A stretch of DNA of 50,000 nucleotides. Source: Nemertoderma westbladi (Eukaryota; Xenacoelomorpha; Nemertodermatida; Nemertodermatidae). Made by a program: the position numbers and the translations under genes. The notes under the pieces are model-generated. The model worked only from the letters and a program-made list of their open reading frames with translations. It was not told the DNA's origin and did not search any database. Positions 1 through 11,897 of this stretch are shown one piece after another. Each line of letters begins with the position of its first letter. Position 1 is the stretch's first letter. Location of the stretch: assembly GCA_032718475.1 (NCBI GenBank), contig JAUCBJ010005046.1, forward strand, positions 1 through 50,000, given 5' to 3'.

Positions 1-395
1 AACGAACAACAATGAGCAACAACGAGCAACAATGAGCAACAACGAGCAACAATGAGCAATAATAAAGTACAACAATGAGCAACAATGACCAACAACGAGC
101 AACAATGAACAACAATGACCAACAATGAGCAACAATGACCAACAATGAGCAACAATGAGCAACAACGAGCAACAATGAGCAATAATAAAGTACAACAACG
201 ATCAACAATGAGCAACAATGACCAACAATGAGCAACAACGGCATCAATGAGCAACAACGAGCAACAATGAGCAACAACGAGAAACAACGAGCAACAATGA
301 TCAACAACGAGCAACAATGAGCAATAATAAAATACAACAATGAGCAATAATAAAGTACAACAATGAGCAACAACGACCAACAATGAGCAACAATT
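1..395. repeat. 10-bp tandem repeat array, left arm (cut by window edge)
   Basis: Tandem repeat of the 10-bp unit AAYGAGCAAC, with alternating AATGAG and AACGAG versions and occasional AATGACCAAC. It is interrupted at intervals by a short variant containing AATAATAAAGTAC. The array runs off the window start, so its full length is unknown. It is the reverse complement of the array at 1683-2445, including the AATAATAAAGTAC interruptions, which read GTACTTTATTATT there. No coding role is seen. Confidence 0.95.
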
Positions 396-1682
396 TAGAA
401 ATAGTAAGTTACAATAATGTACTTGATATTAATTATATTAATTATTTGTAATTACAATATTAATTAATTATATATTAATATATATATATTAATAGCATTC
501 GTAAACTATGTACATCATTTTAGATAATCGGGCCTATCAAAAGTATCATTTTAGATGTTTTAGACAATGGGTGTAGTTGACTACTTGACTTCCAGGTTCT
601 TCCAAGTTGCCAATACGAGTCAAAGGAGGAACTGGACTCCATGTGGATCCAGGGGAAGTCATTTCGACGTTGGTACTGTAAGTCTGTCGTTTGAGGCGTA
701 GGTTCTAATTCTAACATTGGCACAGTCACGATTCGGGTACCTACAAATGTAATAGGTACAGAATACTACTGTCAGACTGTACTAAATTTTGTACTAAAAA
801 ATAACTGGGCAAAGTCTACTGAACAGACCTTTTGCTAAATTGACAGAAGCCGTTGACCGGACCCATTGCCATTTAAAGGCAGAAAGGAGCAGGCATCAGA
901 TTATTAAAGGACCGGGTTACAGAGGCGTGTTCAGGTGTTGGCGTTGGTGGGAACCAAAACAATAAACGAAAGTTAAGACATGTTACAAGATTATGGTTCC
1001 GGTCACAAAAAGCTCAGGTAATAAGGGTCCGGTCAATAATACACAAGTAAAATATAAATCAAATATAAAGCTTCAACATATAAATAAAAATTTAATAGAC
1101 CTAAAGTAAATAACAAATCAAATACAAAATAGACTTGGCCTACCCCATCCCACAAGCTATACAGTAGTCTGTAATATAGAACGCTAGGCAGACTTCAGGA
1201 CTGCCAGGCAATCAGGTCACTGTCCAACTGTATAAAATACAAAATAATAATACGAAAACCAGTTCACACTTCACAGTTCCGTACATCAGACAGTCAGAAC
1301 CAAATAATAGGTTGAGGTAAGTTTCAACGACACTACCCGAACAGATCAAGACAGATAGACTGAAATCAGGTAAACTGATAAATATTTGTAGGCCTACCGG
1401 TCCCAGTATTGTGCACCATCTTGATGACATTGCGGGTAGGGAAGCATTTTTTATTATGTTCATAGTTGGGAATTTATTTATCATATCCTATGTATATATT
1501 CGGGATTACTGGGATACATTATACTGCATGAGTATAATGAATGTATCTGTGTAATCTGGTTAGTGGTGTACTCTAGTTACTTTATTATAGTTACTGTTAT
1601 TGTAGTTACTGCTACTTATTGTAGTTATTTTTTATCACTTTATTATTTTTGCTCATTGTTGCTTATCATTTTTTCTCGTTGT
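396..1682. other. Spacer between inverted repeat arrays; no gene seen
   Basis: Unique-looking AT-rich DNA (a very AT-rich patch at 420-495) between two oppositely oriented copies of one minisatellite. Short open frames here have no recognisable domains. A fragment near 949-975 (AACCAAAACAATAAAC) matches the interior of the short TIR element found at 11341, 13655, 19837 and 32179. No transposase or other enzyme is visible. Confidence 0.6.
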
Positions 1683-2445
1683 TGTACTTTATTATTGCTC
1701 GTTGTTGCTCATTGTTGCTCGTTGTTGCTCGTTGTTGCTCATTGTTGCTCGTTGTTGCTCATTGTTGCTCATTGTTGCTCGTTGTTGTACTTTATTATTG
1801 CTCATAGTTGCTCGTTGTTTCTCATTGTTGCTCGTCGTTGCTCATTGTTGCTCATTGTTGGTCATTGTTGCTCGTTGTTGGTCATTGTTGCTCATTGTTG
1901 TACTTTATTATTGCTCATTGTTGCTCGTTGTTGGTCATTGTTGCTCATTGTTGTACTTTATTATTGCTCATTGTTGCTCGTTGTTGCTCATTGTTGCTCG
2001 TTGTTGCTCATTGTTGCTCGTTGTTGTACTTTATTTTTGCTCATATTTGCTCGTTGTTGCTCATTGTGGCCCGTCGTTGCTCGTTGTTGCTCATTGTTGC
2101 TCATTGTTGGTCATTGTTGCTCGTTGTTGGTCATTGTTGCTCATTGTTGTACTTTATTATTGCTCATTGTTGCTCGTTGTTGCTCATTGTTGCTCGTTGT
2201 TGCTCATTGTTGTACTTTATTATTGCTCATTGTTGCTCGTTGTTGCTCATTGTTGATCATTGTTCCTCATTGTTGGTCATTGTTGCTCATTGTTACTCGT
2301 TGTTGTACTTTATTATTGCTCATTGTTGTTCATGGTTGCTCGTTGTTGCTCATTGTTGCTCATTGTTGCTCGTTGTTGCTCATTGTTGCTCGTTGTTGCT
2401 CGTTGTTGCTCGTTGTTGCTCGTTGTTGGTCATTGTTGCTCGTTG
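1683..2445. repeat. 10-bp tandem repeat array, right arm (inverted)
   Basis: About 75 copies of GTTGCTCRTT, the reverse complement of the array at 1-395, with GTACTTTATTATT interruptions at about 1788, 1900, 1952, 2150, 2212 and 2306. Because 10 is not a multiple of 3, all three forward frames stay open and read as Leu/Ile/Val/Cys/Ser-rich low-complexity peptides of up to 312 codons. These are by-products of a unit without stop codons, not genes. Confidence 0.95.
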
Positions 2446-4099
2446 TGCATTTTAGCATCCACCGCATTGTACCGGTATTGCTGAATTTCAAACCCACCTG
2501 ATATATCCTGCAGTCTCCTAGCAACCAGCTGATGCCAAGCCTAATAATTTTTGGGTAAATAAATTTATTATAACTGCAAGACAGTTACACAGATGCTGCA
2601 CGAAGCCCCCACGCAAATTCAACTTTGAAAATTTCTAAACTTTTGCCAGACTACACATGTATGTATCAAGTTTGGATATATTTTATCGAGATTTGGCTGA
2701 GTTATTAACGTTTAAAATTGGACACAACAGATCAACAGAGCAACAGAACAACAGAGCAACAGACACACCGATTGAGTTAGTGGTACCTGTATGCTAAGCT
2801 CGCTTACTTTAGTCGCTCGCCCCACATTACGCGCTTGTAAATTTATTAGCAACACAACTTATAAATGAGCACTCTAGTATGCACTCTGCGTAGTGTCTGA
2901 CGCGGGGCTAGCGATGCTTAATTATCTATCCATCATTTAATTCTCCCATTTGTAACACCGGCGGAATACCAGTAACAGATGCCTGATTTTTTAAGGTTTA
3001 GAGAGAGGCCTGATAGATTAGATTGGATATCTTATTCAGGCTCGTATAATTATTTAAGCGAGATATCTTGAAATGCAGTATAATCTAAGCATAAATTTTT
3101 TAATTACCCTACAACTGCTTCCGTAAATTGAACGTTGAAAACAAAAAAATGAGAAATTGTTAGAAATATTGAAATGCCAATTTTTTGACATTGTTCAATT
3201 TTTGTAATAATTTCTAGTAAGATATAAAACAAAATATATATTGTGCTCAGTGAATTATTTAAATGCGATATATAGAGTTCACAACCAGACAATGAATTTC
3301 ATTATGGACAATTTCAGTGGACAGACTTACACACCTTCGTGGGGCCATCGCGCAGGACGAGGCTCAGTTATTAGATACTGATTAAAATTGAGCAATTCCA
3401 AATATCGGTACTTAAGAAATTTAAATAAATAATTAAGAAAATGTAACCAAACTTTTACTTTAAAAAAAACTTTCGCATTGGCAGCTTGGCATCGATGTCA
3501 TAGAAGTCCACAGTCAAACTACTCAAAAAATTCAATGCATTCTTCAGTCCTCTGGTCTCGCTCATCGGTTAGTCCAGTTTGCCCGTAGCGCTAGTGCAGT
3601 AGCGATACCAAAAGTCGAGGTCGCCAATGACACTGCGACAGACAGAGGTGGTGGCCTTGATGGCGAGTTGTTTGAGTACCGGTACAATTCCAAAACGTTG
3701 CTGGGTATTGCAGTATTGGGCTGTTGGGGTACCTAGTGCAGTAGTGGATACCAGAACATGGAATAAAGGTCAGCTGGTACAACCTCACAATATGTCAGTC
3801 AGTCTTAAGTCCGTATAATTTCAAAACTTCCGCGGCTGCATGGTTGCCGTTGCCGAGCCGATTGGTGGGTGGTGCCAATGACCTGAAGACGGTGCCTGTA
3901 ACTTTACTATGTACCACTGTAACAGTACCGGTACCGTACTGTAAAACATATGTTTAATAAGATTAAGGTATCGTACTGTTATATGATATGGCTGAATAGT
4001 CGTGATATCGCAATTCAGACATCACTCAGGCAATTGCAGGACTCCCTACCCTACCGCACGTACCAATACTCAAATAATGCAGTAGCAGTACCATACTGA
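2446..4099. other. Intergenic; no gene seen
   Basis: No credible coding region. 2590-2840 looks like a decayed dispersed repeat: a CAACAGA-rich stretch followed by a GC-richer patch with TCGCTCGCCCC. It resembles the fragments near 7085-7200 and 20560-20830 in style. ACCGGTAC palindromic words occur at 3680 and 3927-3940. Confidence 0.5.
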
Positions 4100-6162
4100 C
4101 AGACTGACAACCATCCTAGAAAGCTAGGCCTACCCTACGACCTATCCCACAACCTACGGATTAGGTCATTGCTGCTTACACAGCGTATCAGACTGACAAA
4201 GGACCTATACACTATGTGGCAGCAGCGCGGTAAAACACAAGATGATCCTATTCATAATGAGTTCAAGGAATCGAAACGTAACACACGGCGTCTGAAAAAC
4301 TGGTTGTCCAAGAATGTTGTTGCCAATAAAGCAAACAGCTGGGCGTATTCCCGTAACAACCAACGCACATTTTGGAAACGGTTCAAACCCAGCAGCAAGA
4401 ACACAATCCCACTGTCCATGCAAACCAAGCTCCGACAACATTACACAAAGAAGTTCACCACTCCCTGCAACTATGAACAGAATATGGAACAATTGTCATC
4501 GCGCTTATACAACCAGTCCAGTGGGTCTGTATCACCGCCAATCTCACCCCTTACAGTGAGATGAGCGATTGCATCACTCGCTACAAGCAAATCACCTGAT
4601 TACGCATCTATACAAGTAGAACATATTCTGCATGTCAACCCTGACGCCATCTGCCCTCTCATTACCATTATCATCAACTCGTGCTTTCGATTACACAAGG
4701 TCCCCACTGACTTCGGTAAGACGATTGTCGCAAGTGTGTACAAGGGAAAACGGCGTAGCCACGCCGATCCAAACTCGTATCGGCCTGTGTCCATAATTTG
4801 TCTTTTAGCAAAAGTGTTCGAACAAATTGTAATTTCTGAACTCATCGACACAGACTGTAAACAACATCCCAATCAGGTCGCCTACCAGCAGAAAATCGGG
4901 ACGGACCTGGTGATTGGAACAGTCCTAGAATGTCTGCAACACTACAAGAGTAGCGGCTCACCTGTGTATGTGCTACAACTCGATCTAGCATCAGCATTCG
5001 ACAATGTCAATCACTCACTTCTTTTTAATAAACTTGAAAAAATCCTGAACCCTCACATACTGATGACGCTCATGCACTATTACTCCATCAGCGAAGTCTA
5101 TCTGAAGTTCGGCACCTTTATTGACTCAGATAGCGAATGTATCAGAGTACTCAGGGGGGTTAAACAGGGGTCACTACTATCTGGTTGGTTCTTCAACTTT
5201 TACACATCCTCCATTGTCGGATCGCTTCAAACTGCTAATTTAGGCTGTAAGATAAATGATGTTTGGTTGGGAGCTCTAGCATACGCCGACGACTTCCTAA
5301 TTTTAAGCACTTCGTTTAAGGACATACAACGAATGGCGGCTATCGTGACCGACCAGTGTGCACAACTTAACCTAGAGATTGAACACAGTAAATCTAAATG
5401 GATGTGTTGGGGAAGAACACACTTAACTAAGACTGAGACCTACCCCCTTGTCAATGCTGGGAACACGATAACCGAATCAAACACTCTAACCTTCCTTGGG
5501 TTCAAAATATCTAACCGAAAAACTGTGTACACAGACTGCGTGAAATCCATCGCATCCATGTCCCACTTTTTTCATAACAACGGCTGGACCACTAGATGGT
5601 TGAACGTGGAGACAACCTTTAAACTATGGAAGTCTGTAGCGTTACCTTCTATAATATATAGCACGCGATTCAATATCGGTGCATTATCCTCATCTGAAAT
5701 TGATAGCCTTGACTCCTACTACCGCAAATCACTAAGAGGGCTCATTCACACAGGCTCCTACGTTTCTAACTGCGTCCTCTATACACTTACAGTACTGGAT
5801 GCAAACCAATCTCAGTCATGGCTTTTAAGGAATGCACTGCAATGGCTCTCCGATACGCCACATGTCCCAGTGTTACTCTGCAAGGATCCTTCCGTGCCTT
5901 GTCGAACCTGAATCATAAGAAACAATTTTGTGGGGTTTCCAGTGGATACAATAAGGCTAAACACGAATTTCAACTCCCAAGACTATACTCCCTGCTCACA
6001 TACAAATATTCCACACCCAACATCTTAACGAGGATTGACATAGGACCACCCCCACGAGCTGATATACTCACGGCGCAATTTCTCCGTGACTGCTACGCAT
6101 TGAAAAACACCTCATTTGCTGCTAAAAAACGAAGGATCCTACAGTTCTTTGGAATTAACTGA
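4100..6162 (+). pseudogene. Reverse transcriptase ORF of a non-LTR retrotransposon (inactivated)
   Basis: One frame is open from 4100 to 5911 except for a TGA at 4562-4564. The first part is a basic, Trp-containing linker (FWKRF). After the stop come the hallmarks of a LINE reverse transcriptase: VYKGKRR, NSYRPVS, LDLASAFDNVNH (catalytic Asp region), GVKQGSLLSG and AYADDFLIL (catalytic YADD). After 5911 homologous-looking sequence continues in the +2 frame to 6162, suggesting a frameshift and then a basic C-terminus ending RILQFFGIN. The nonsense codon, the frameshift and the missing endonuclease argue that this copy is dead. No viral capsid or envelope module is present. Confidence 0.85.
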
Positions 6163-6348
6163 TACCGATCCAACGTACCTCTAGAATACTCGTCCCGTAT
6201 GACACTCATTAATAGCTGTAAAAGTTCGTAGGAATGTTGACTTATGGCCCACTTATTAACGGGTTGCATGTTGCACCACCCGACGGAATCTCGATCGTAT
6301 ACAATTAACCCTGAGTAATAGGATAATATATATATTGACCGACGTCCA

Positions 6349-6470
6349 TTTTGGTGTTATATGTGAAATGTATACTTATTTTTATGATGTCTAAATTTTA
6401 TAGGCTGGACGGTTTGGTGTTATATGTGAAATGTATACTTATTTTTATAATGTCTTAATTTTATTTATTA
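6349..6470 (+). repeat. Two tandem copies (~63-bp period) at the LINE 3' end
   Basis: TTTGGTGTTATATGTGAAAT followed by GTATACTTATTTTTAT recurs with a 63-bp offset (starts near 6350 and 6413). It lies about 190 bp after the last reverse transcriptase-like codon and probably belongs to the 3' UTR of the element. Confidence 0.7.
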
Positions 6471-6475
6471 TAAAC

Positions 6476-8923
6476 CGGCTTGACCGGTGTGCCTATTGAT
6501 GATGACCACATACAGCAACAGCAGTGAGCAGTACCGGTACTGAGTACAGACATCCCATGGTACCGTTGTCGTACTCTGGAAATGCTGGAATGGAACTTTT
6601 TGTCAATACATTTTACTAATGTATTGACCTGACTTAGTACTAGTTCCTCTACTGGAAATTGGTTCAACAGAATTAATTTAGTCACGTGTCTTCACCACGT
6701 GGAACCAAAATTATTTTAAATTACAAAATGTTATTTTTAAATAGTGGAAAATACAAGTATTTTGGCTGTTTTTTGTGTTTCTTTTGTAATTTCTAACCAA
6801 CATGTCTAGTCTGAGAGTGATTCCATCTTTGAGCGAATAGTATAAGTACATATCCTGAAAGTTTCATGCAATTTGGTGCAGTGGTTCCAGAGAAACATCA
6901 CCTTGAGTAAAAAATAAAAACGCTTAAATTTTAAGATAATGGTCTTCTAAGATTTCAATTGTAAAATTAAACAAAAGGGATAATTTAAACTATATTAAAA
7001 ACATAATGAGGAATACCACTTAAAAGCGATTTACTGGTCGGTGATTGTATTTCTCGTGTCAATATTCAATTATAATTGCTTTGTGTTCGTCTGTCAGACA
7101 AAATATAACAGACAGACTGACAGACAGACGGATACACAATCTAGAATCTCAGGGGTTTTGGATTAGCTTACCTCGTGGCTCGCCCCTATCTTTCTTGCCC
7201 CAGCAGACAACATTAGCAGAGCAATGTAGAACTATTATAGACTAGAAAATGTAGAAACTTCAAATGGATTCCGGCAGGTAGGCCTAGACTGTAACAGCTA
7301 TCTGCCAGTCATTTATATTATTTGTGGAAGTTTATAGGAATTTGTTATCTAGATTAACCCCATCAAATAAAGATGTTAAATGAATCATTTTAACACGTGG
7401 GAAGAAGCTGGGTGGGGATGGGGAGGGGGAGCTGGGTGGGAGGGGGAGCTGGGCCGCCAGACATAAACAGTAAATCAATATAAATAAAAAAATAATTGCA
7501 AATGGGAAACTAATGAGAATTATAATGTGGGTTATTGTGGCAGGTTTGCCAACGACACTGTATTATTGGTATGAATACAAAATCCCAAAGTTCAGGATAC
7601 AAAATATATAGTCAATTCGATGTAATAAGAAATCTTTCCAAATTTTGCCACGGATTTAATTTTCGTTTATAAGTTTTTGTTCTTAATAAATTTTTATGCC
7701 TATTGGCCCCTACTCTAGTTATTTTTGTATTACGATTAGTACTGTTTTATTAATTCATGACAATAAAAGCTTTAACCAAAATTAAACCTAAATAAATATA
7801 AACATTGTAAGGGTCCAGTAGTATACCGCTTACCAGATCCTAGTAACGATGTATCTTACTATGAGACTCTAGTAATGTATACGGGCTTGTACAGTATCTG
7901 AAAACAAATCCCAGTCCAGGATATCTAAACAAACAGATATAGTACACAAACGACTACTGGCGAGGAACAGAGCCTTGTATCTATTCTATGTACGTGAGCG
8001 GGTCTAATGCCTACGTACTAGACAGAAGGATACCTGTCCTCTAACCGGTGAGGCAGATGTACAGTTACAGTAACAGACCAAACTCACGGGAAAACAATCC
8101 CCGCGCAGCGAATCCTAACTATCACTGACAGTCCTAAATACAGTAACTTGCCGCGGTGTGATTTATATGGTTTATATACGAGCTAGTGGGTTAACAGACC
8201 TAGCGTAACAACACTGACAGTCCTAAATCAGTCGAAAAGGGGTCGTACCTAAATGTAACAATAACTGATCCCCCTGTACGAAATCAGTCTAAAGGGTCAG
8301 GCCTAAATGTAACAATACCGTTGTCCAGACAAACAACAGTTTAATAACGAAAGTGAAATACTCCTTATTGCCGCAACTAAATCAGATCCTAATTTTACAA
8401 ATACAAATAATTTCCTCCTAACGTAATGTATAGTACGCTATAGCTAGTAGAACTTTAAGGGCGGTATGTTTTAGGGCGTGTGTGTGTGGGTGTGTTACAA
8501 ATAAAACAATTTCGGGTAATTCCTTTTACTAGGTTTTAGTGATTTTCTGACTAAAATGATACCGTGCGCTAGCTACTAAAATAAACTAGTCGCGTTTGTA
8601 GAACTTTATACTCACGAATGACGTCAAAGCTCTCTCCTTCCTATCCACAACCCAATGGGCAACCACAGTGTTAGTAACTACACCCGTGATCGGCACTAAT
8701 ACCAGATTCTGGTTGTAAGATAAGAATAGGGGTTAATCGCTACCGTACGTTAGCTGATCTGGTATACTAATTTAATTCTAGAATTTTGTTGCTGCGGTAG
8801 TTAGCAGCAATACCTATCAGTACGTGGCAAGGCGCGGTAGGATATTAATAAACCTCCCTAGGCCAAGCAGTGTGCCGGTAGCAGAAATGCTCCTTGCCTG
8901 ATCAAATAGCTAACTCCAGACAA
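6476..8923. other. Intergenic, gene-free, repeat-rich
   Basis: No coding exon was recognised. 7085-7140 contains a CAGA-rich simple repeat followed by CTCGTGGCTCGCCCC, similar in style to fragments at 2760-2830 and 20600-20640. 7410-7455 is a GGGGAGCTGGGTGG purine-rich patch. 8090-8340 contains local repeats (CTGACAGTCCTAAAT; CCTAAATGTAACAATA twice). 7800-9450 could be part of an unrecognised mobile element, but I found no diagnostic protein or long terminal repeats. Confidence 0.4.
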
Positions 8924-8939
8924 GGGGGGGGGGGGGGGG
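8924..8939. repeat. Poly-G tract (16 G)
   Basis: Uninterrupted run of 16 G on the + strand. Similar runs elsewhere in the window abut copies of a short TIR element; here the flanking sequence does not show that element clearly. Confidence 0.95.
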
Positions 8940-9619
8940 TACTAATGTACGTTCTACAAAGCGAACCGGTACCAAACAGTCAGTGCTATGAATCACTAAA
9001 TTATGGAACGTATGCTGTCCGTACCTAATGTGTACTCGCGTACTGACGAATGGCAATAGTTCGCACCTGTAGGAAGTACAGGTTAACCCAGGGATTCGTA
9101 GGACTGACAAGAAGGGGGGTGTCTGGATATAATTATTTGATCCTAAATTTGCGGCGTCCAGTGCGGTGTCACGCTTACCCTGATCTATAGGTCTTACGGC
9201 GGGCAAGGGCGTCGAACAAAGTCTTACCTTTCTCACAAAGCGGGCGCTGCATGGCAAGTTGAGCATTTCGAAGGGGCAAAGGGGGTGCGCGGTCAATCCA
9301 ATGTGGGCGCTAGCGTGTTGTGGACATCCCTTCCCTGCGTTGCTTACGGCCTAACGGTCTAGGCTGCCATCTCCCTGGTGTTCGGCTGTCCCGAAGTCGG
9401 ACCAAAAGAAAACATGTCAGGAAATTGCAGTATATTTACAGTTTTACAAAGGGATTTATCAAACGAAGTTTCAACAAGAAACCGAATAAACTAATTTTAC
9501 AAGAATAAGCGATATCAGAATGATAACAACATGAGATATGTAACACAATTCTAAGAAGGGTAGAAGTAAGAGTGTGTGATAACCGAAGGCAAACCGGCCT
9601 TTTATACTAGAAATTGCAC

Positions 9620-9850
9620 ATGGAAACTAAACAGAAATTTCCACAGCTTCACAATCGAGCAATGAAGTGCGTCGTGCCCTATGATTGGCCCAGCTCATCG
9701 TTCAACGCAGTCCGGCCCTTACACTAAATCTGGGACATGGAATCCTAACAGAATTTTCCACTGCCTCACATTTGAGCAATAAGATAATTTATGCCCTATG
9801 ATTGGCCTGGCTCATTATTCGCTACGTTGTACGCTTCTCATTGGCCTACC
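9620..9850 (+). repeat. Tandem ~115-bp duplication containing inverted CCAAT boxes
   Basis: Two diverged copies share GAGCAAT followed by GCCCTATGATTGGCC (about 9655-9690 and 9773-9808). A third ATTGGCC occurs near 9839. GATTGGCC is the reverse of a CCAAT box, so the block holds three CCAAT-type sites. It is adjacent to a tRNA-related fragment on the minus strand. Whether it drives transcription is unknown. Confidence 0.55.
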
Positions 9851-9892
9851 AATTAGCACCACACGAAAATAAATGGCCCCAAAATACAAATT

Positions 9893-9966
9893 TCCCGACT
9901 GGGATTCGAACTCGTAACCTACGTAATGTTAACCATCTGACCACTACGCCACGAGAGTACCTAAGG
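9893..9966 (-). repeat. tRNA-related SINE fragment
   Basis: Read on the minus strand this has an A-box-like stretch (TGGCGTAGTGGTCAGATGG) and a B-box match (GAGTTCGAATCCC) at tRNA spacing. The arm flanking TTCGAAT does not pair properly with CCCAG, and no convincing acceptor stem closes it. I therefore call it a degenerate tRNA-derived SINE head rather than a tRNA gene. Confidence 0.6.
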
Positions 9967-10135
9967 GTTTTATGTGTACAAATATGAATAGGCATATTAC
10001 ATTACTGTAATTTAATCAAAATACGTCGGATTTTCAAAAGTTTTTACGCTAAAGTTAAACTACAAATGCTACCTTATAGTGAAATAATTCATAAACATTT
10101 TTTATTTGGATCTAATATTGAAATACACGGTGGGC

Positions 10136-10332
10136 AGACTCTTGACGCAATCAAAATTCAACCCTCCCGGAGGGAGGGGAAAATCGTCAAAAATACAAGC
10201 AGATTTACATAATAATTGATACAATTGAAATAATAATTAATACAAGCTTGATTTTCAAGCAAAATATTAAATCGTAACCTGTGCTAATGAATTAAATTTA
10301 TTGTTTTGGTTAGAATAACATGTCTCACAGGG
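10136..10332 (-). mobile_element. Degenerate copy of the short TIR element (copy E)
   Basis: Contains CTTGACGCAATCAAAATTCA near its left end and, further in, CGTAACCTGTGCTAATG and TTATTGTTTTGGTTAGAATA, which match the interior of the better copies at 19837-20080 and 32179-32391. A trace of the GTCTCA end lies near 10322. It is followed by a 22-bp poly-C run at 10357-10378. Confidence 0.55.
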
Positions 10333-10356
10333 ACCATCCCATAGGGTAGTGCGACA

Positions 10357-10378
10357 CCCCCCCCCCCCCCCCCCCCCC
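10357..10378. repeat. Poly-C tract (22 C)
   Basis: Run of 22 C, followed by a C-rich stretch to about 10392. It lies just beyond a degenerate TIR-element copy. Confidence 0.95.
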
Positions 10379-10793
10379 GCCCCTCACCCCCCAATATTTT
10401 GAGCCAAGTTGGTAACGTTGGTATACTGTAGTTTGAGCCTGTGAGCTCTGTTTGAGCCTGTTTGAGTCTGCGAAGACGGGAAATTTTTTAACAGCGAAGA
10501 AATCAATTAATATTCCCAAAATGAAAGGATTAAAATAAACCAAATAATATGTCACAGCACCGCGCTGTATCGATATGATAATCGACTCGATTGAGGACTG
10601 TGGTATAATAAGACAGACTGGCTGACAGGTATATCATTAAGTTAAATATTAACTTACAGTAACTTAACTTAAATTAACTCCAATATACAGTAGAGCTTTC
10701 TTTTCTTCACATGTGACGAAATTAGTATTAGTCAAATGTGATCCTTCGGTAAAAATCAGTAAAATTCAACATTCTACTCGGTACAATTTCCAA

Positions 10794-10818
10794 CCCCCCC
10801 CCCCCCCCCCCCCCCCCC
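10794..10818. repeat. Poly-C tract (25 C)
   Basis: Run of 25 C, with no recognisable TIR element attached. Confidence 0.95.
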
Positions 10819-11340
10819 ACAATGATTATGTCTGTCTATGGATCTAAATACTTAACAGTATGATGTTCTACAGGAATGTTTTAAAGAAAGTAATTTCTCT
10901 TAATTTGTGGCTGTCTTCTTATTTTCAACCATCAGTGCGATGTGTTGTAGTCCTACGGTAACAACACAAGATGCACTGCATAATGTATGTGCGACGATCC
11001 TAATATACATATAATGCTTGAGTGATTTAGCAGCAGCTTACACCTGGTCCTAGAGAAAGTAAATGTTAACAAAGACATAAAAAACTACGGCAGCCCAATT
11101 AATATACCGGTAGCTAAACAACCAGATAATGCGATTCCCAGTAGAGTAGCTGTTTCTGATGCATCTCTGATTTCTTGCCTACGTCTATTCTTCTATTTCT
11201 AAGCCTACTTACAGTAGTTCTCTAGTTCCCATGCAGCGAGCAGTGACGGTGAGTCAATCTGTGATGAGCTTACATAATTATTATTTCCAGGAACAATGCT
11301 GACATACAGTATCATCTATCATCATAACATATACAGAGAC
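10819..11340. other. Upstream of the NETO-like gene; no gene seen
   Basis: AT-rich DNA without open frames of interest. Any 5' non-coding exon or promoter of the gene beginning at 11898 would probably lie here or further upstream, but none could be identified by eye. Confidence 0.4.
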
Positions 11341-11560
11341 GGGGGGGGGGGGGGGGGAACTGGACGCAAAACCCGCCTTGGCGAATTAATTTCCCGTCTC
11401 AATGTTAAATTCTCAATTTTGGGAAAAGAGCAGGTTACAGTGGGACTTTATTTTAACCAAAACAATAAACTAAACACAATAGAACAGGTTACCGGTTTAT
11501 TTTTGAGAGTAATCAGCTGTTATTTGCGTCGAATTTCCCCTGGAGAGGAATGAATTTTTA
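11341..11560 (+). mobile_element. Short TIR element (MITE-like) copy A with poly-G end
   Basis: Starts with GAGAC and a 17-bp G run (11341-11357), then ACTGGACGCAAAACCCGCC. The interior shares ACCAAAACAATAAACTAA and TTTGAGAGTAATCAGCTG, and it ends TTGCGTCGAATTTCCCCTGG followed by GAGAGGAATGAATT. Family members with both ends show inverted GAGACA + G-run + ACTGGACGCAA termini. There is no coding capacity. It sits about 340 bp upstream of the first ATG of the NETO-like gene. Confidence 0.75.
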
Positions 11561-11897
11561 AAGCAGCGAGCTTATTATTGTACAATAAATGTACATGTCA
11601 TCTTTAATGTACATTAATTAAAATTATTCTATAACGCATTGCAGTATATCATTGGCGGTTTATATGTGGAAACTATTTTATTATTTTTTTTTCCCTATTT
11701 TTTAAATCAATTTTTATTTTCCGCAGGACCGATTCTACCAATTCTGTGATATATCTTGATGTGATTAGAACAAATCTTGCAATTGTTTACCTTCCAAGGT
11801 ATAACTTTAGGTTTTGACTTACCGGTACTCCATATTATAATTCAAGAAACCTAATATTTTTATAACAGATATATAATATACTGTGGCTAATTCTATA

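Larger units (their letters stand above)
4100..6475 (+). mobile_element. 5'-truncated LINE-type (non-LTR) retrotransposon
   Basis: The piece consists of a linker region, a reverse transcriptase domain and a C-terminal tail, followed by a 3' non-coding region ending in two imperfect ~63-bp tandem copies near 6349-6470. No endonuclease domain is seen upstream, consistent with the 5' truncation usual for target-primed insertions. Short tandem repeats at the 3' end are known in the CR1/L2 group, but the clade is not assigned here. No target-site duplication was identified. Confidence 0.75.

Noticed and set aside
1563-2501. Overlapping open frames of up to 312 codons on the + strand
   Set aside because: They are translations of a stop-free 10-bp tandem repeat in all three frames (Leu/Val/Cys/Ser-rich). 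There is no domain, and the peptide periodicity equals the DNA repeat.
7800-9450. LTR retrotransposon or other coding mobile element
   Set aside because: Composition differs from the flanks and there are short local repeats, but no matching long terminal repeats, primer-binding site or protein motif could be shown.
9893-9966. Functional tRNA gene on the minus strand
   Set aside because: A and B boxes are present, but T-stem and acceptor stem do not pair and no sound anticodon arm is seen.
10325-10555. Minus-strand frame with a Gly run
   Set aside because: The Gly run is just the poly-C tract; no supporting features.
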